Positions 1-6,660 of a stretch of DNA of 17,379 bases are shown in pieces. The stretch lies in contig JAEYZJ010000148.1 of NCBI GenBank assembly GCA_023430705.1, forward strand, positions 1 to 17,379. The letters run 5' to 3'. Numbering within the stretch: the stretch's first letter is position 1; every line of letters begins with the position of its first letter. The notes beneath the pieces are model-generated. The model was given only the letters and a program-made list of their open reading frames with translations. It did not search any database and was not told the origin of the DNA. A program made the translations under genes and the position numbers. Source of the stretch: Pseudomonadota bacterium. Lineage in GTDB: Bacteria > Pseudomonadota > Alphaproteobacteria > Rhizobiales > Devosiaceae.

Positions 1-63
1 CACCTGGGCTTCACCGATATCAGCCTGCCCGGCCGCGTCACAATGGGTATGAAGCTGGACTAG
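1..63 (+). CDS. 3' end of an unidentified gene (partial)
   Basis: An open frame enters from the left edge and ends at a TAG at 61-63; only the last 20 residues are visible (…LPGRVTMGMKLD). The following GC-rich hairpin and an independent ribosome binding site before the next gene support this being a real gene end. The tail is too short to assign. An LPGR motif shortly before the C-terminus also occurs in some outer-membrane beta-barrel proteins, but the terminal aromatic residue usual for those is missing, so no function is proposed. Confidence 0.5.
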   Translation, partial: HLGFTDISLPGRVTMGMKLD

Positions 64-78
64 GCGCGGCAGGGGCGT

Positions 79-106
79 GGAGGGCGGGAACACCTCGGCG
101 CCCTCC
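79..106 (+). terminator. GC-rich hairpin, possible terminator
   Basis: GGAGGGCG at 79-86 and CGCCCTCC at 99-106 form a perfect 8-bp stem with a 12-base loop, starting 15 bases after the stop codon at 61-63. There is no clear T-run after it, so intrinsic termination is plausible but not certain. Confidence 0.45.
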
Positions 107-142
107 GCGTTCGTCCTCTCGCAACTATAGCGGAGCCAAACG

Positions 143-451
143 ATGCCCAGAGGCGACAAGTCCAAGTACACCGACAAGCAGGAACGCAAGGCCGACCACA
201 TCGCGGAAGATGGTGTGAGCGCCCAGGAGGCCGAACGGCGGGCTTGGGCGACCGTCAACAAGGACGACGGAGGCGGCAAGAAGGCCGGCGGCTCAGGCCG
301 CAACAAGGATACAGGACACCCGGCCTCCCACAAGGGCGGAAAGAATGGCGGGGAGGCGTCCGCAGGCCGTTCCGCCGCAGCCCGTTCCGCCTCGGCCGAG
401 AAGGCGGCAACCACTCGCAAGCGCAACGCCCAGCATCATGCCCACAGCTAA
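143..451 (+). CDS. Small basic KGG-rich hypothetical protein
   Basis: 102 residues, very hydrophilic and rich in Lys, Gly and Ala. The N-terminus (MPRGDKSKYTDKQERKADHI…) followed by an EAERRAWATVNKDDGGGKK block at about residues 29-47 matches a widespread proteobacterial small-protein family, often loosely annotated as plasmid stabilisation protein without functional proof. A SHKGGKNGG stretch (about residues 62-70) recalls KGG-type stress protein motifs. The rest is low-complexity Ala/Ser/Arg and probably disordered; there is no signal peptide or membrane segment. A GGAG sits about 9 bases before the ATG. It is the first of three same-strand small genes. A nucleic-acid-binding or desiccation/stress role is only a guess from composition. 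Confidence 0.75.
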   Translation: MPRGDKSKYTDKQERKADHIAEDGVSAQEAERRAWATVNKDDGGGKKAGGSGRNKDTGHPASHKGGKNGGEASAGRSAAARSASAEKAATTRKRNAQHHAHS

Positions 452-470
452 TCGATCCAAGAGCAAAGCC

Positions 471-926
471 ATGGTCACTCCCACCGCACCTGCCGAACGG
501 ATGCCCAAGGCCGACCACAATCGTCGGCTGTCGCTGGGCCTCGATCCGGAGCATTTCGCCGAAGTCGCCGGCATCACCGTCGAAGAATTGAAGGAATACG
601 AGAATACCTGGCCTGACCACGAGTTCAGCCCGATGATCGCCGAGCGCGTCGGGGTTGCCCTGGACAGGCTGGAAACGGCGCTTCCCAACTCGGAGGCCGC
701 CGGCGTCCGCCAGATCATCGAAGGCAGCACCCCCGCACCGCCGGAAGACAGCTTTGAGCAACGGGTGCGCGACACAGCCTACTTCATGTGGGAGTCGGAC
801 GGACGGCCCGAGGGACGCGACCAGGAGTACTGGCATCGCGCCCGCGAGGCGTGTCTGGGGCAATTCAGCCTTGACCGGCAATACGATGAAGCTCTCGACG
901 AACCGGACAACGTGGGGCGGACATGA
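471..926 (+). CDS. DUF2934 protein with an HTH-like N-terminal part
   Basis: About 151 residues from the ATG at 471. Residues about 25-68 (EHFAEVAGITVEELKEYENTW…) resemble a Cro/XRE-like helix-turn-helix segment. Residues about 95-129 (FEQRVRDTAYFMWESDGRPEG…YWHRAREAC) carry the DUF2934 signature of a short helical domain with WE…GRP…D…W motifs found in many alphaproteobacterial small proteins. The start is uncertain: the frame also has an ATG at 438, which would overlap the preceding gene and lacks a visible ribosome binding site, and one at 501. The 471 ATG has AAGAG about 9 bases upstream. The stop overlaps the next start (ATGA), implying co-translation. The biochemical function of the family is unknown. 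Confidence 0.7.
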   Translation: MVTPTAPAERMPKADHNRRLSLGLDPEHFAEVAGITVEELKEYENTWPDHEFSPMIAERVGVALDRLETALPNSEAAGVRQIIEGSTPAPPEDSFEQRVRDTAYFMWESDGRPEGRDQEYWHRAREACLGQFSLDRQYDEALDEPDNVGRT

Positions 927-1156
927 ACACGGACACCAAGGACTACCTGGCTCAGTTCCGCCCGGCGCCCGCCAAGAAGCTCAAGGCGGCACTGCGCGAG
1001 GCAAAAGCGGTCGGTCCGCGGGAAAGCCCGGTGCAGGTGCGGGCAGCGGGTCCCGAGGCGATGCGGGACAAGGGACAGCCATGGAGCGACGTCGACCAGG
1101 TTATCGACGAGTCGTTTCCGGCAAGTGATCCCCCCACGGCCAACCGCTTCGACTAG
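923..1156 (+). CDS. Small DESFPASDPP-motif hypothetical protein
   Basis: 77 residues. The C-terminal half has the conserved alphaproteobacterial motif around DVDQVIDESFPASDPP (about residues 56-71), often seen in short proteins of unknown function with an MRDKG…W segment just before it, as here. The N-terminal half (DYLAQFRPAPAKKLKAALREAK) is basic and probably helical. The start overlaps the DUF2934 stop by four bases (ATGA), and GGGGCGG lies upstream, so translation is probably coupled. The gene ends the three-gene small-protein cluster. No enzyme motif, signal peptide or membrane span is visible. Confidence 0.75.
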   Translation: MNTDTKDYLAQFRPAPAKKLKAALREAKAVGPRESPVQVRAAGPEAMRDKGQPWSDVDQVIDESFPASDPPTANRFD

Positions 1157-1296
1157 CTGCACTGCCACGTTCTGCTACGTAGACGGTGGACGGTATGACT
1201 TCCTGCGCATGGACCACCTCCGGCCCGCGCTGGTGCAACGATTGCGGACGGCGGGCGTAGAATGGGCAACCGCTCCTGGGTTTAGTAGCGTCCGAA

Positions 1297-1521
1297 CTAG
1301 GCCGCCACCACGATGCTGATGATCAGCAGGCTGATTGCCAGGACCGCAAGAGCGTACCATGCGACGCCGATGCGGTCGTCGTGGTCGATCCTTGTGCGCT
1401 CCACGCGAGCGCTGGGAACCACTGTCTCGCCGGGCTGAGGTGTATTGGGTGCAGTCAAGGTGAACGTCGTCCCCGCTGGATCCGATAGACCGGCAACTCC
1501 CCTGCCCGACGACAGTTCCAT
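1297..1521 (-). CDS. Possible small tail-anchored membrane protein
   Basis: A 74-residue open frame from the ATG at 1519-1521 with a hydrophilic N-terminal part and one strongly hydrophobic C-terminal segment at about residues 53-73 (VAWYALAVLAISLLIISIVV). The organisation is that of a single-span, C-terminally anchored protein. No good ribosome binding site is visible, no family is recognised, and the frame could extend ten codons upstream to 1551. The case for it is the coherent membrane segment in a stretch that otherwise has no gene; the case against is short length and lack of a recognisable family. Treat as tentative. Confidence 0.35.
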   Translation of the reverse strand: MELSSGRGVAGLSDPAGTTFTLTAPNTPQPGETVVPSARVERTRIDHDDRIGVAWYALAVLAISLLIISIVVAA

Positions 1522-1593
1522 GCAGCGTGCCGTTGAGCACAGCCGCAGCAATAAGCTCGTCTACCAGACATAGCGGGCAAGCTTCGCATCGGG

Positions 1594-1606
1594 AGGGCAA
1601 TGCCCT
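1594..1606. promoter_or_regulatory. Perfect 13-base palindrome upstream of murQ
   Basis: AGGGCA-A-TGCCCT is a perfect inverted repeat with a 1-base centre. It ends 34 bases before the murQ ATG and lies upstream of its ribosome binding site. The position suits a repressor operator, perhaps for the RpiR/MurR-type regulator encoded in the locus, but no identical copy was found in the regulator/kinase intergenic space. Binding protein unknown. Confidence 0.35.
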
Positions 1607-1640
1607 ATAGCCTGATCGCCGGAGCGAAGGAGGAGACCCG

Positions 1641-2564
1641 ATGAACACCCAGGCGTTGCACGATCAACTCGGGCAGCTTGTGTCCGAGGGGCGGAACCCG
1701 CGCACCACCGACATCGACCTGATGTCCAGCCTCGAGATCGTCAGTACCATCAACGCTGAGGATCACGCCGTCGCCGAGGCCGTGGGCCGGACCCTGCCAC
1801 AGGTAGCTGCAGCAGTGGACGCCGTGGTCGCGGCATTCAACGCGGGTGGCCGCCTCGTCTATATCGGCGCGGGCACGAGCGGACGACTGGGCGTTCTGGA
1901 TGCATCCGAGTGTCCGCCTACCTTTGGCGTCCCGCCCAATATGGTGGTGGGCCTGATCGCGGGTGGCCGCGACGCACTCGTGAAGGCGGCCGAGGGAGCC
2001 GAGGATCGTGCGGAATCAGGCGCAGCCGATCTGGAGGAGATTGGCTTTTCCGCGCGCGACGTCGTGGTCGGCATCGCAGTGAGCGGCCGCACACCGTATG
2101 TCATCGGCGCACTGGATTTCGCCAGCGATATCGGTGCGACCACCGTGGCCCTTACCTGCAATCCGCACTCCCCGATCGCGCGAATGGCAGATATCTCTAT
2201 CGCCCCGGTGGTCGGGCCCGAGGTCATAACCGGCTCGACGCGAATGAAGTCGGGCACGGCGCAGAAGCTGGTGCTCAACATGCTGTCGACCGCCAGCATG
2301 ATCCGTATCGGCAAGACCTACGGCAACCTGATGGTGGACATGATCGCCAGCAACGGCAAGCTCGTGGCGCGCGCTGCCCGCATTGTCAGCGAAGCAACCG
2401 GCTGTGAACTGCCGGAAGCAGAGACAGCGCTTCTCGCCGCTGGCAACGAGACCAAGCTTGCCATCCTGACCATCCTCACCGGCGACGACGCCGATACCGC
2501 CCGCGCACGACTGACTGCGGCCGGCGGAATCCTGCGCCGTGCCGTCTCCGACACGGCGCCCTAG
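1641..2564 (+). CDS. murQ: N-acetylmuramic acid 6-phosphate etherase MurQ
   Basis: MurQ is a cytoplasmic enzyme that cleaves the lactyl ether of MurNAc-6-phosphate, giving GlcNAc-6-phosphate and D-lactate in cell-wall sugar recycling or scavenging. The 307-residue length is normal. The SIS fold is shown by RLVYIGAGTSGRLG (71-84). Glu90 in DASECPPTF and Glu121 in AEGAEDRAE correspond to the two family catalytic acidic residues. GSTRMKSGTAQKLVLNM carries the family signature. AAGGAGGAGA just upstream is a strong ribosome binding site fixing the ATG at 1641. The gene stands alone on the plus strand and converges on the permease gene with 3 bases between stop codons. With the kinase, regulator and NgcE-type importer nearby, it probably serves catabolism of imported amino sugars as well as recycling. 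Confidence 0.95.
   Translation: MNTQALHDQLGQLVSEGRNPRTTDIDLMSSLEIVSTINAEDHAVAEAVGRTLPQVAAAVDAVVAAFNAGGRLVYIGAGTSGRLGVLDASECPPTFGVPPNMVVGLIAGGRDALVKAAEGAEDRAESGAADLEEIGFSARDVVVGIAVSGRTPYVIGALDFASDIGATTVALTCNPHSPIARMADISIAPVVGPEVITGSTRMKSGTAQKLVLNMLSTASMIRIGKTYGNLMVDMIASNGKLVARAARIVSEATGCELPEAETALLAAGNETKLAILTILTGDDADTARARLTAAGGILRRAVSDTAP
2534..2559. terminator. Hairpin in the murQ 3' end
   Basis: GCGCCGTG at 2534-2541 pairs perfectly with CACGGCGC at 2552-2559 around a 10-base loop, inside the last codons of murQ and just beyond the stop of the convergent permease gene. It could act as a terminator for the minus-strand operon or slow plus-strand transcripts. No T-run is present, and codon constraint in GC-rich DNA could create it by chance. 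Confidence 0.3.
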
Positions 2565-2567
2565 TCG

Positions 2568-4463
2568 CTACTTCAGCAGGCCCTGCGAGACGCTACCCTG
2601 CAGTTGCCGCTGGAAGATGATGTAGGTGACGAGCACCGGCAGCACGGTGATCACCACGGCGGCGAACAGCGCCCCGAAGTTCACCGCATAGCCCGCCTGC
2701 GATGCGAACGATGCCATGCCCTGGCTCAGCACGTAGTTCTGCGAATTGGTGTTCAGCGCGATCGGCAGCAGGAACTGGTTCCAAAGACCGAGGAAGTTGA
2801 AGATCGCCACGGAAGCCATGCCGGGCTTGGCCATCGGCAGCATGATCGTGAAGAAGATGCGCCACGGACCGGCACCGTCGATACTGGCGGCCTCGGCGAC
2901 TTCCTGAGGCAAGGTACGGAAGAAGGCGTAAAGGAAGAATACCGTGAACGGCAGGGCGAACGCCACGTAGGTGACGATCAGGCCCGGAAAGGTGTTGAGC
3001 AGACCGAAGCCGCGCAACGTCTGGAACAGCGGCACGACCGCGAGGAAAACCGGGAAGGTGAGCCCCGCCAGCATCAGGTAGTAGATGATCCTGCTGCCCT
3101 TGAACTCGTACCGCGCCAGGTAGTAGGCGCACATGGCCCCGAGCAGCATGACTATGACGAGCGCAAAGCCCACGACGATGACCGTGTTGAAGAAGTAGGT
3201 CCCGATCGAAGCAGTCGTCCATGCGGACACGTAGTTGTCGAGGTTGAAGCTGGTGGGCAGCGTGAACGGCGACTGGAAGATCTGCGCGGTGGTCTTGAAC
3301 GAACTCATCAGCACCCAGATCAAAGGGGCGCAGATGACAATCACCCAACCGATGAGCGCCACGTGCGAGATGCTGGCGACGGTCCGGTCGCTCCAGAAGG
3401 TCTTGCGTGGCACCGGCGGGACCGATGTCACAGTCGGCCTTGCGCGGACACTTGGCAGCGGGACGGAAGCGGCCGCCGCAACCGGCGAAGACTTGGACCT
3501 GGGCGGCCGACCGGTCCACCAGAAGACCAAGAAGACGAGTGCCGCAAAGATCAGCGTGATGATCGCGAGCGTGGCGCCCATGGAGGTCGCATAGCCGAAC
3601 TTGCCCTTCTTGAACGCGGTGTTCAGCAGGTGCTGACTGATGACGACCGTGGAGTTGGCAGGGCCGCCCGACGGATTGAGCGCCTGCATGTAGACGAAGG
3701 CATCGAGCGCAAGGATGCCCAGATAGACATAGGCGGTGCGGATATTGTCGCGGATCATCGGCACGGTGATGGAAATGGCCGTGCGGAACCGCCCTGCGCC
3801 GTCGACACGGGCCGCCTCGTAGACTTCAGCCGGGATGCCTTTGATGGCGGCGATGAACAGCACCATGTAAAAGCCGACCATCGACCAGGCGATGACGAAG
3901 ATCGAAGCGCCCATCGCGGTACGCTCGTCTCCGAGCCAGGCGAAGGAGCGGAAGAAGTCGAACCCCATGGCCGTCAGTATGCCGTTGAGCAGGCCGCTCG
4001 AGGGATCATACATCTGCGCCCAAAGGATGCCGATGACGATCGCCGGCACTGTGTAGGGAAAGAATGAAATGACGCGGTAGATGCCGGAGTGCCTGAGGCC
4101 CTGCAGTTCGCCCTTCGTCCCTCCCCCGATCGTCACGAGGGTCGCCAGCGTCAGCGCCAGCACGATGACAAGCGGCGGCAGGATCACCACCAGCACGATG
4201 CTGTTGTACACAGCCTTCGTGAAGACAGGATCCTGCCACAGCTCCATGTAGTTGGCCAGGCCGACGAAGTTCATGCTCTTCGAGAAGCCCGACCAGTCCG
4301 TCAGTGAATAGTAGAAGGCCTGCACGAATGGCGAGATCACGAAGACCACGTAGATCGCCAGGGGGAGCCCGAGGAACACCAGCATGAAGCTGCTGTTCTC
4401 TAAACTCGGCAATTTCCACCGGCGGGTTGTCGTGGCCGGCGCGCTCGCCATCGTGCTGTCCAT
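2568..4463 (-). CDS. Fused two-domain sugar ABC permease (NgcF-NgcG / MalF-MalG type)
   Basis: 631 residues, about twice a normal sugar ABC permease. Residues about 25-318 form a complete MalF/NgcF-like half with an EAA loop at 213-232 (EVYEAARVDGAGRF…). Residues about 319-360 are a Pro/Ala/Ser/Val-rich linker without membrane segments. Residues about 361-631 form a MalG/NgcG-like half with a second EAA loop at 521-540 (EVAEAASIDGAGPW…). Both halves look intact, so one chain should form the whole membrane channel and contact the ATPase twice. The ATG overlaps the stop of the binding-protein gene by one base (TAATG), so the two are translationally coupled. No ATPase gene is in this locus; a shared MsiK/UgpC-type ATPase elsewhere is likely. 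Probable substrates are GlcNAc, chitobiose or related amino sugars, from the NgcE-like partner. A lost stop codon between two ancestral genes is the simplest origin. Confidence 0.9.
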   Translation of the reverse strand: MDSTMASAPATTTRRWKLPSLENSSFMLVFLGLPLAIYVVFVISPFVQAFYYSLTDWSGFSKSMNFVGLANYMELWQDPVFTKAVYNSIVLVVILPPLVIVLALTLATLVTIGGGTKGELQGLRHSGIYRVISFFPYTVPAIVIGILWAQMYDPSSGLLNGILTAMGFDFFRSFAWLGDERTAMGASIFVIAWSMVGFYMVLFIAAIKGIPAEVYEAARVDGAGRFRTAISITVPMIRDNIRTAYVYLGILALDAFVYMQALNPSGGPANSTVVISQHLLNTAFKKGKFGYATSMGATLAIITLIFAALVFLVFWWTGRPPRSKSSPVAAAASVPLPSVRARPTVTSVPPVPRKTFWSDRTVASISHVALIGWVIVICAPLIWVLMSSFKTTAQIFQSPFTLPTSFNLDNYVSAWTTASIGTYFFNTVIVVGFALVIVMLLGAMCAYYLARYEFKGSRIIYYLMLAGLTFPVFLAVVPLFQTLRGFGLLNTFPGLIVTYVAFALPFTVFFLYAFFRTLPQEVAEAASIDGAGPWRIFFTIMLPMAKPGMASVAIFNFLGLWNQFLLPIALNTNSQNYVLSQGMASFASQAGYAVNFGALFAAVVITVLPVLVTYIIFQRQLQGSVSQGLLK

Positions 4464-5836
4464 TACTTCACTTCGACTTTCGTGACGGAAGGATCGTTAT
4501 AGACGCGGTCCGTGATCTGCTGGAGCGCAGCGGTGAACGCGGCCACGTCCAGCTTTCCGTCGAGGAAGCTGTTCCAGGCGACCAGCTCATCCTGGTTCGT
4601 TCCGTAGAGGTCGAACGAGTTCCAGGTGAAGACGTCGTTGCCGGCATCGGCCAGGAGCTTGCTCTGCGAGACCAGGGCCGTGGAGCCGAAGCCGTCGGCG
4701 GGCACGGTGTCCTTGACGATGGTCGGGGCGAGCTTCGTCTTCGCGAAGTTCATCGCCGCTTCCTTCGAGAGCATCGTGCGGAGCAGTTCCTTGCCGCCCG
4801 GGACGTTGAGCGCGCCGGCGGGAATGATGAACGGCTCGCCCGCGGTCGCGTGCAGCGCGGTCTTGGGCAGCTTGTCGTTGGCGTCGATGCCAAGCTCCGG
4901 CATGCCGGTCATCCGGAACCCTTCCTTGGTCGCCGGCTTCATCTCGTTCTCGATCCACGAGCCCGAGGGATAAAGGAGGAACGACTGATCGTTCGACCAC
5001 TGCGCCTGAGCAGCGGTGAACTGCGTGCCGGCGCCGCCCGGCTTCATCATCCCGCCCTGGATGATCTCGTAGAGCGCGTTGAACACCGCCTGGAACTGCG
5101 GCATCGACCAGAAGCCGGGGGTGAAGTTGTCGACGGCGAGACGCACCTCGTCACCGCCGGCCTTGATCGCCGACGCGACCGCCGTGGTGCGGTAGTAGGT
5201 GGCGGCTTCCTTGCCCCAGCCCAAGAGGTAGAGGTTCTTTTCCTTGGCCTGCTTGCCCAACTCGATGGCTTCGGCCCAGGTGGTCGGCGGGGTCCAGCCA
5301 TTGTCCTCGAACAGCTGTGCCGAGTACCAGATGCCATAGACGGTCATGACGTAGTTGAGCGCCACGAACTTGTCGCCGAACGTGCCGGGCTTCTCGACGC
5401 CGCCGACGAGCGTGTCGCGGATGGTCACGCCTTCGAGGCTAGGCGCGTCAAGGACCGAGTTCATGTCCTCGAGCTGGTCGATGATGGCCGAGAAGCCGAT
5501 CGCCTGCGCGCCCGAGTTGTCGATCAGGTCCGGCGGATTGCCGCCGAGGAAGCGCGGCTGCAGTTCCTGGGCGATCTGGGTCGACGGCGACACCTTCACC
5601 GAGACGCCGGGGTGGTTCTGCTGCATGAGGTTGGCGGCGAACTCGACATAGTCGATGCCGTAACCGCCGTTGAAGATCACCGCATCAACGGTGGAGCCGT
5701 CGGCGAGGCCGAACGGATTGGCCGCGTCCTGCGCGAACGCGCTGGTCGAGCCGAGCAGCCCTGCGAACGGCGTAGCCGCTGCCAGGGCCGTGGTGCCGCG
5801 CAGGAATGTGCGGCGGTCCATGGATTTGAAACCCAT
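4463..5836 (-). CDS. ngcE: NgcE-type N-acetylglucosamine/chitobiose ABC substrate-binding protein
   Basis: 457 residues. The N-terminus carries a Tat-type signal (DRRTFLRG at 7-14, hydrophobic stretch to about 30, likely cleavage after SAFA at 35), so the protein should be exported folded to the periplasm. The mature part resembles Streptomyces NgcE: NPFGLADG (40-47), VIFNGGYG (53-60), QPRFLGGNPPDLIDNSG (93-109), IRDTL (139-143) and the TVYGIWYSAQLF…GW.PP.TW segment (165-187). This family binds GlcNAc and N,N'-diacetylchitobiose for high-affinity import. GGGAAGGGA precedes the ATG. It follows the SIS gene by 63 bases and overlaps the fused permease by one base. Assignment to the extracellular sugar-binding family is firm. 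The exact ligand is inferred; MurNAc or a MurNAc-containing disaccharide is an alternative given murQ next door. Confidence 0.88.
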   Translation of the reverse strand: MGFKSMDRRTFLRGTTALAAATPFAGLLGSTSAFAQDAANPFGLADGSTVDAVIFNGGYGIDYVEFAANLMQQNHPGVSVKVSPSTQIAQELQPRFLGGNPPDLIDNSGAQAIGFSAIIDQLEDMNSVLDAPSLEGVTIRDTLVGGVEKPGTFGDKFVALNYVMTVYGIWYSAQLFEDNGWTPPTTWAEAIELGKQAKEKNLYLLGWGKEAATYYRTTAVASAIKAGGDEVRLAVDNFTPGFWSMPQFQAVFNALYEIIQGGMMKPGGAGTQFTAAQAQWSNDQSFLLYPSGSWIENEMKPATKEGFRMTGMPELGIDANDKLPKTALHATAGEPFIIPAGALNVPGGKELLRTMLSKEAAMNFAKTKLAPTIVKDTVPADGFGSTALVSQSKLLADAGNDVFTWNSFDLYGTNQDELVAWNSFLDGKLDVAAFTAALQQITDRVYNDPSVTKVEVK

Positions 5837-5899
5837 TTTATTCCCTTCCCTTGTCCAAGTTTTGGTCGTTAGGCCTCACGTCGGCCGAACCGCAATCCC

Positions 5900-6649
5900 T
5901 CAGGATTCCCCGCGGATCCGGTCGCCGTAAAGTTCTTCCAGGGCGCGGTTATGCTCGTCGCCCCCGGGGATGTTTGCAGAGATGTAGAGTGGCGGCGTCT
6001 TGCCGCGACGCAGCAACTCCTCGGCCACGCCGATGGTGATGCGTTGCGCGATGAAAGCCGCGGTGATCGAGGAGACGGCGCCCACCCCATAGCCACCTTC
6101 CAGTTTCAGGGTACTGTCGCCGAAGGGTGCCAGGTTGTCGATGGCGATGTCGGCCACCTCGCTCAGGCGCTTGCCGCTTGGATGCTTGGGCGTGACCTTG
6201 GAAGTGTGGTCGAAGCTGGTGACAGCGATCACCTTGTGGCCCCGCGCCTTCGCGGCCAGCGCCAGCCCGACGATCGAGCCGTTGACGCCCGAGTTGGAGG
6301 CAATGATGAAGATGTCGTTCTTCTGGATGTTGAACAGCGACAGTAGGTCTTCGGCCACGTTCGGGTCGCGCTCGAGCGCTGCGCCGCCGAGGATCGACAT
6401 CTCCCGGCCACCGCGCAGCACCAGTGCGCGCAGCGGGATACGGTTGGCTGCGATCAGGCCGCCGGCGCGACCGGCGATCTCCATCGCAAAAGCTTCCGAG
6501 TGCCCCGTGCCGAAGGCCTGCACGACGCCACCGGCCTCCACGGCGTCAGTCACCGCGGTGATTGCGGCATCGATCGGGCCTTTCTCGGTGCCAAGGCGCT
6601 CGATGCGCGTCGTTACTTCGGAGAGGAACTGGGCAGTAAGGTCGGTCAT
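5900..6649 (-). CDS. UPF0309-type SIS-domain phosphosugar-binding protein
   Basis: 249 residues from the ATG at 6647-6649, which lies 11 bases past the regulator stop. The SIS fold is seen in VVQAFGTGHSEAFAMEIAGRAGG (42-64), IIASNSGVNGSIVGLAL (115-131) and GHKVIAVTSFDHTSKVTPKHPSGKRL (137-162). These match the UPF0309/COG4821 family of stand-alone SIS proteins that recur in sugar catabolic operons but have no settled reaction. It may bind or isomerise a phosphosugar made by the neighbouring kinase, for example an amino-sugar phosphate; this is inference from context. The frame stays open far upstream into the regulator gene, but that part reads as an out-of-frame shadow and is excluded. The gene probably shares one transcript with the regulator and transporter. 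Confidence 0.88.
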   Translation of the reverse strand: MTDLTAQFLSEVTTRIERLGTEKGPIDAAITAVTDAVEAGGVVQAFGTGHSEAFAMEIAGRAGGLIAANRIPLRALVLRGGREMSILGGAALERDPNVAEDLLSLFNIQKNDIFIIASNSGVNGSIVGLALAAKARGHKVIAVTSFDHTSKVTPKHPSGKRLSEVADIAIDNLAPFGDSTLKLEGGYGVGAVSSITAAFIAQRITIGVAEELLRRGKTPPLYISANIPGGDEHNRALEELYGDRIRGES

Positions 6650-6660
6650 AGAGAAACTCG

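Noticed and set aside
1125..1319. 64-codon plus-strand frame after the small-protein cluster
   Set aside because: Starts inside the preceding gene, has no ribosome binding site and no recognisable motif.
2604..4067. Long plus-strand open frame of 487 codons opposite the fused permease
   Set aside because: Its product is charged low-complexity sequence (rich in Arg, Asp, Glu, His), as expected from the complement of GC-rich membrane-protein codons; the minus strand has clear family motifs.
4427..5872. Long plus-strand open frame of 481 codons opposite ngcE
   Set aside because: Arg/Val/Glu-rich shadow with no domain; the minus strand encodes a complete Tat-exported binding protein.
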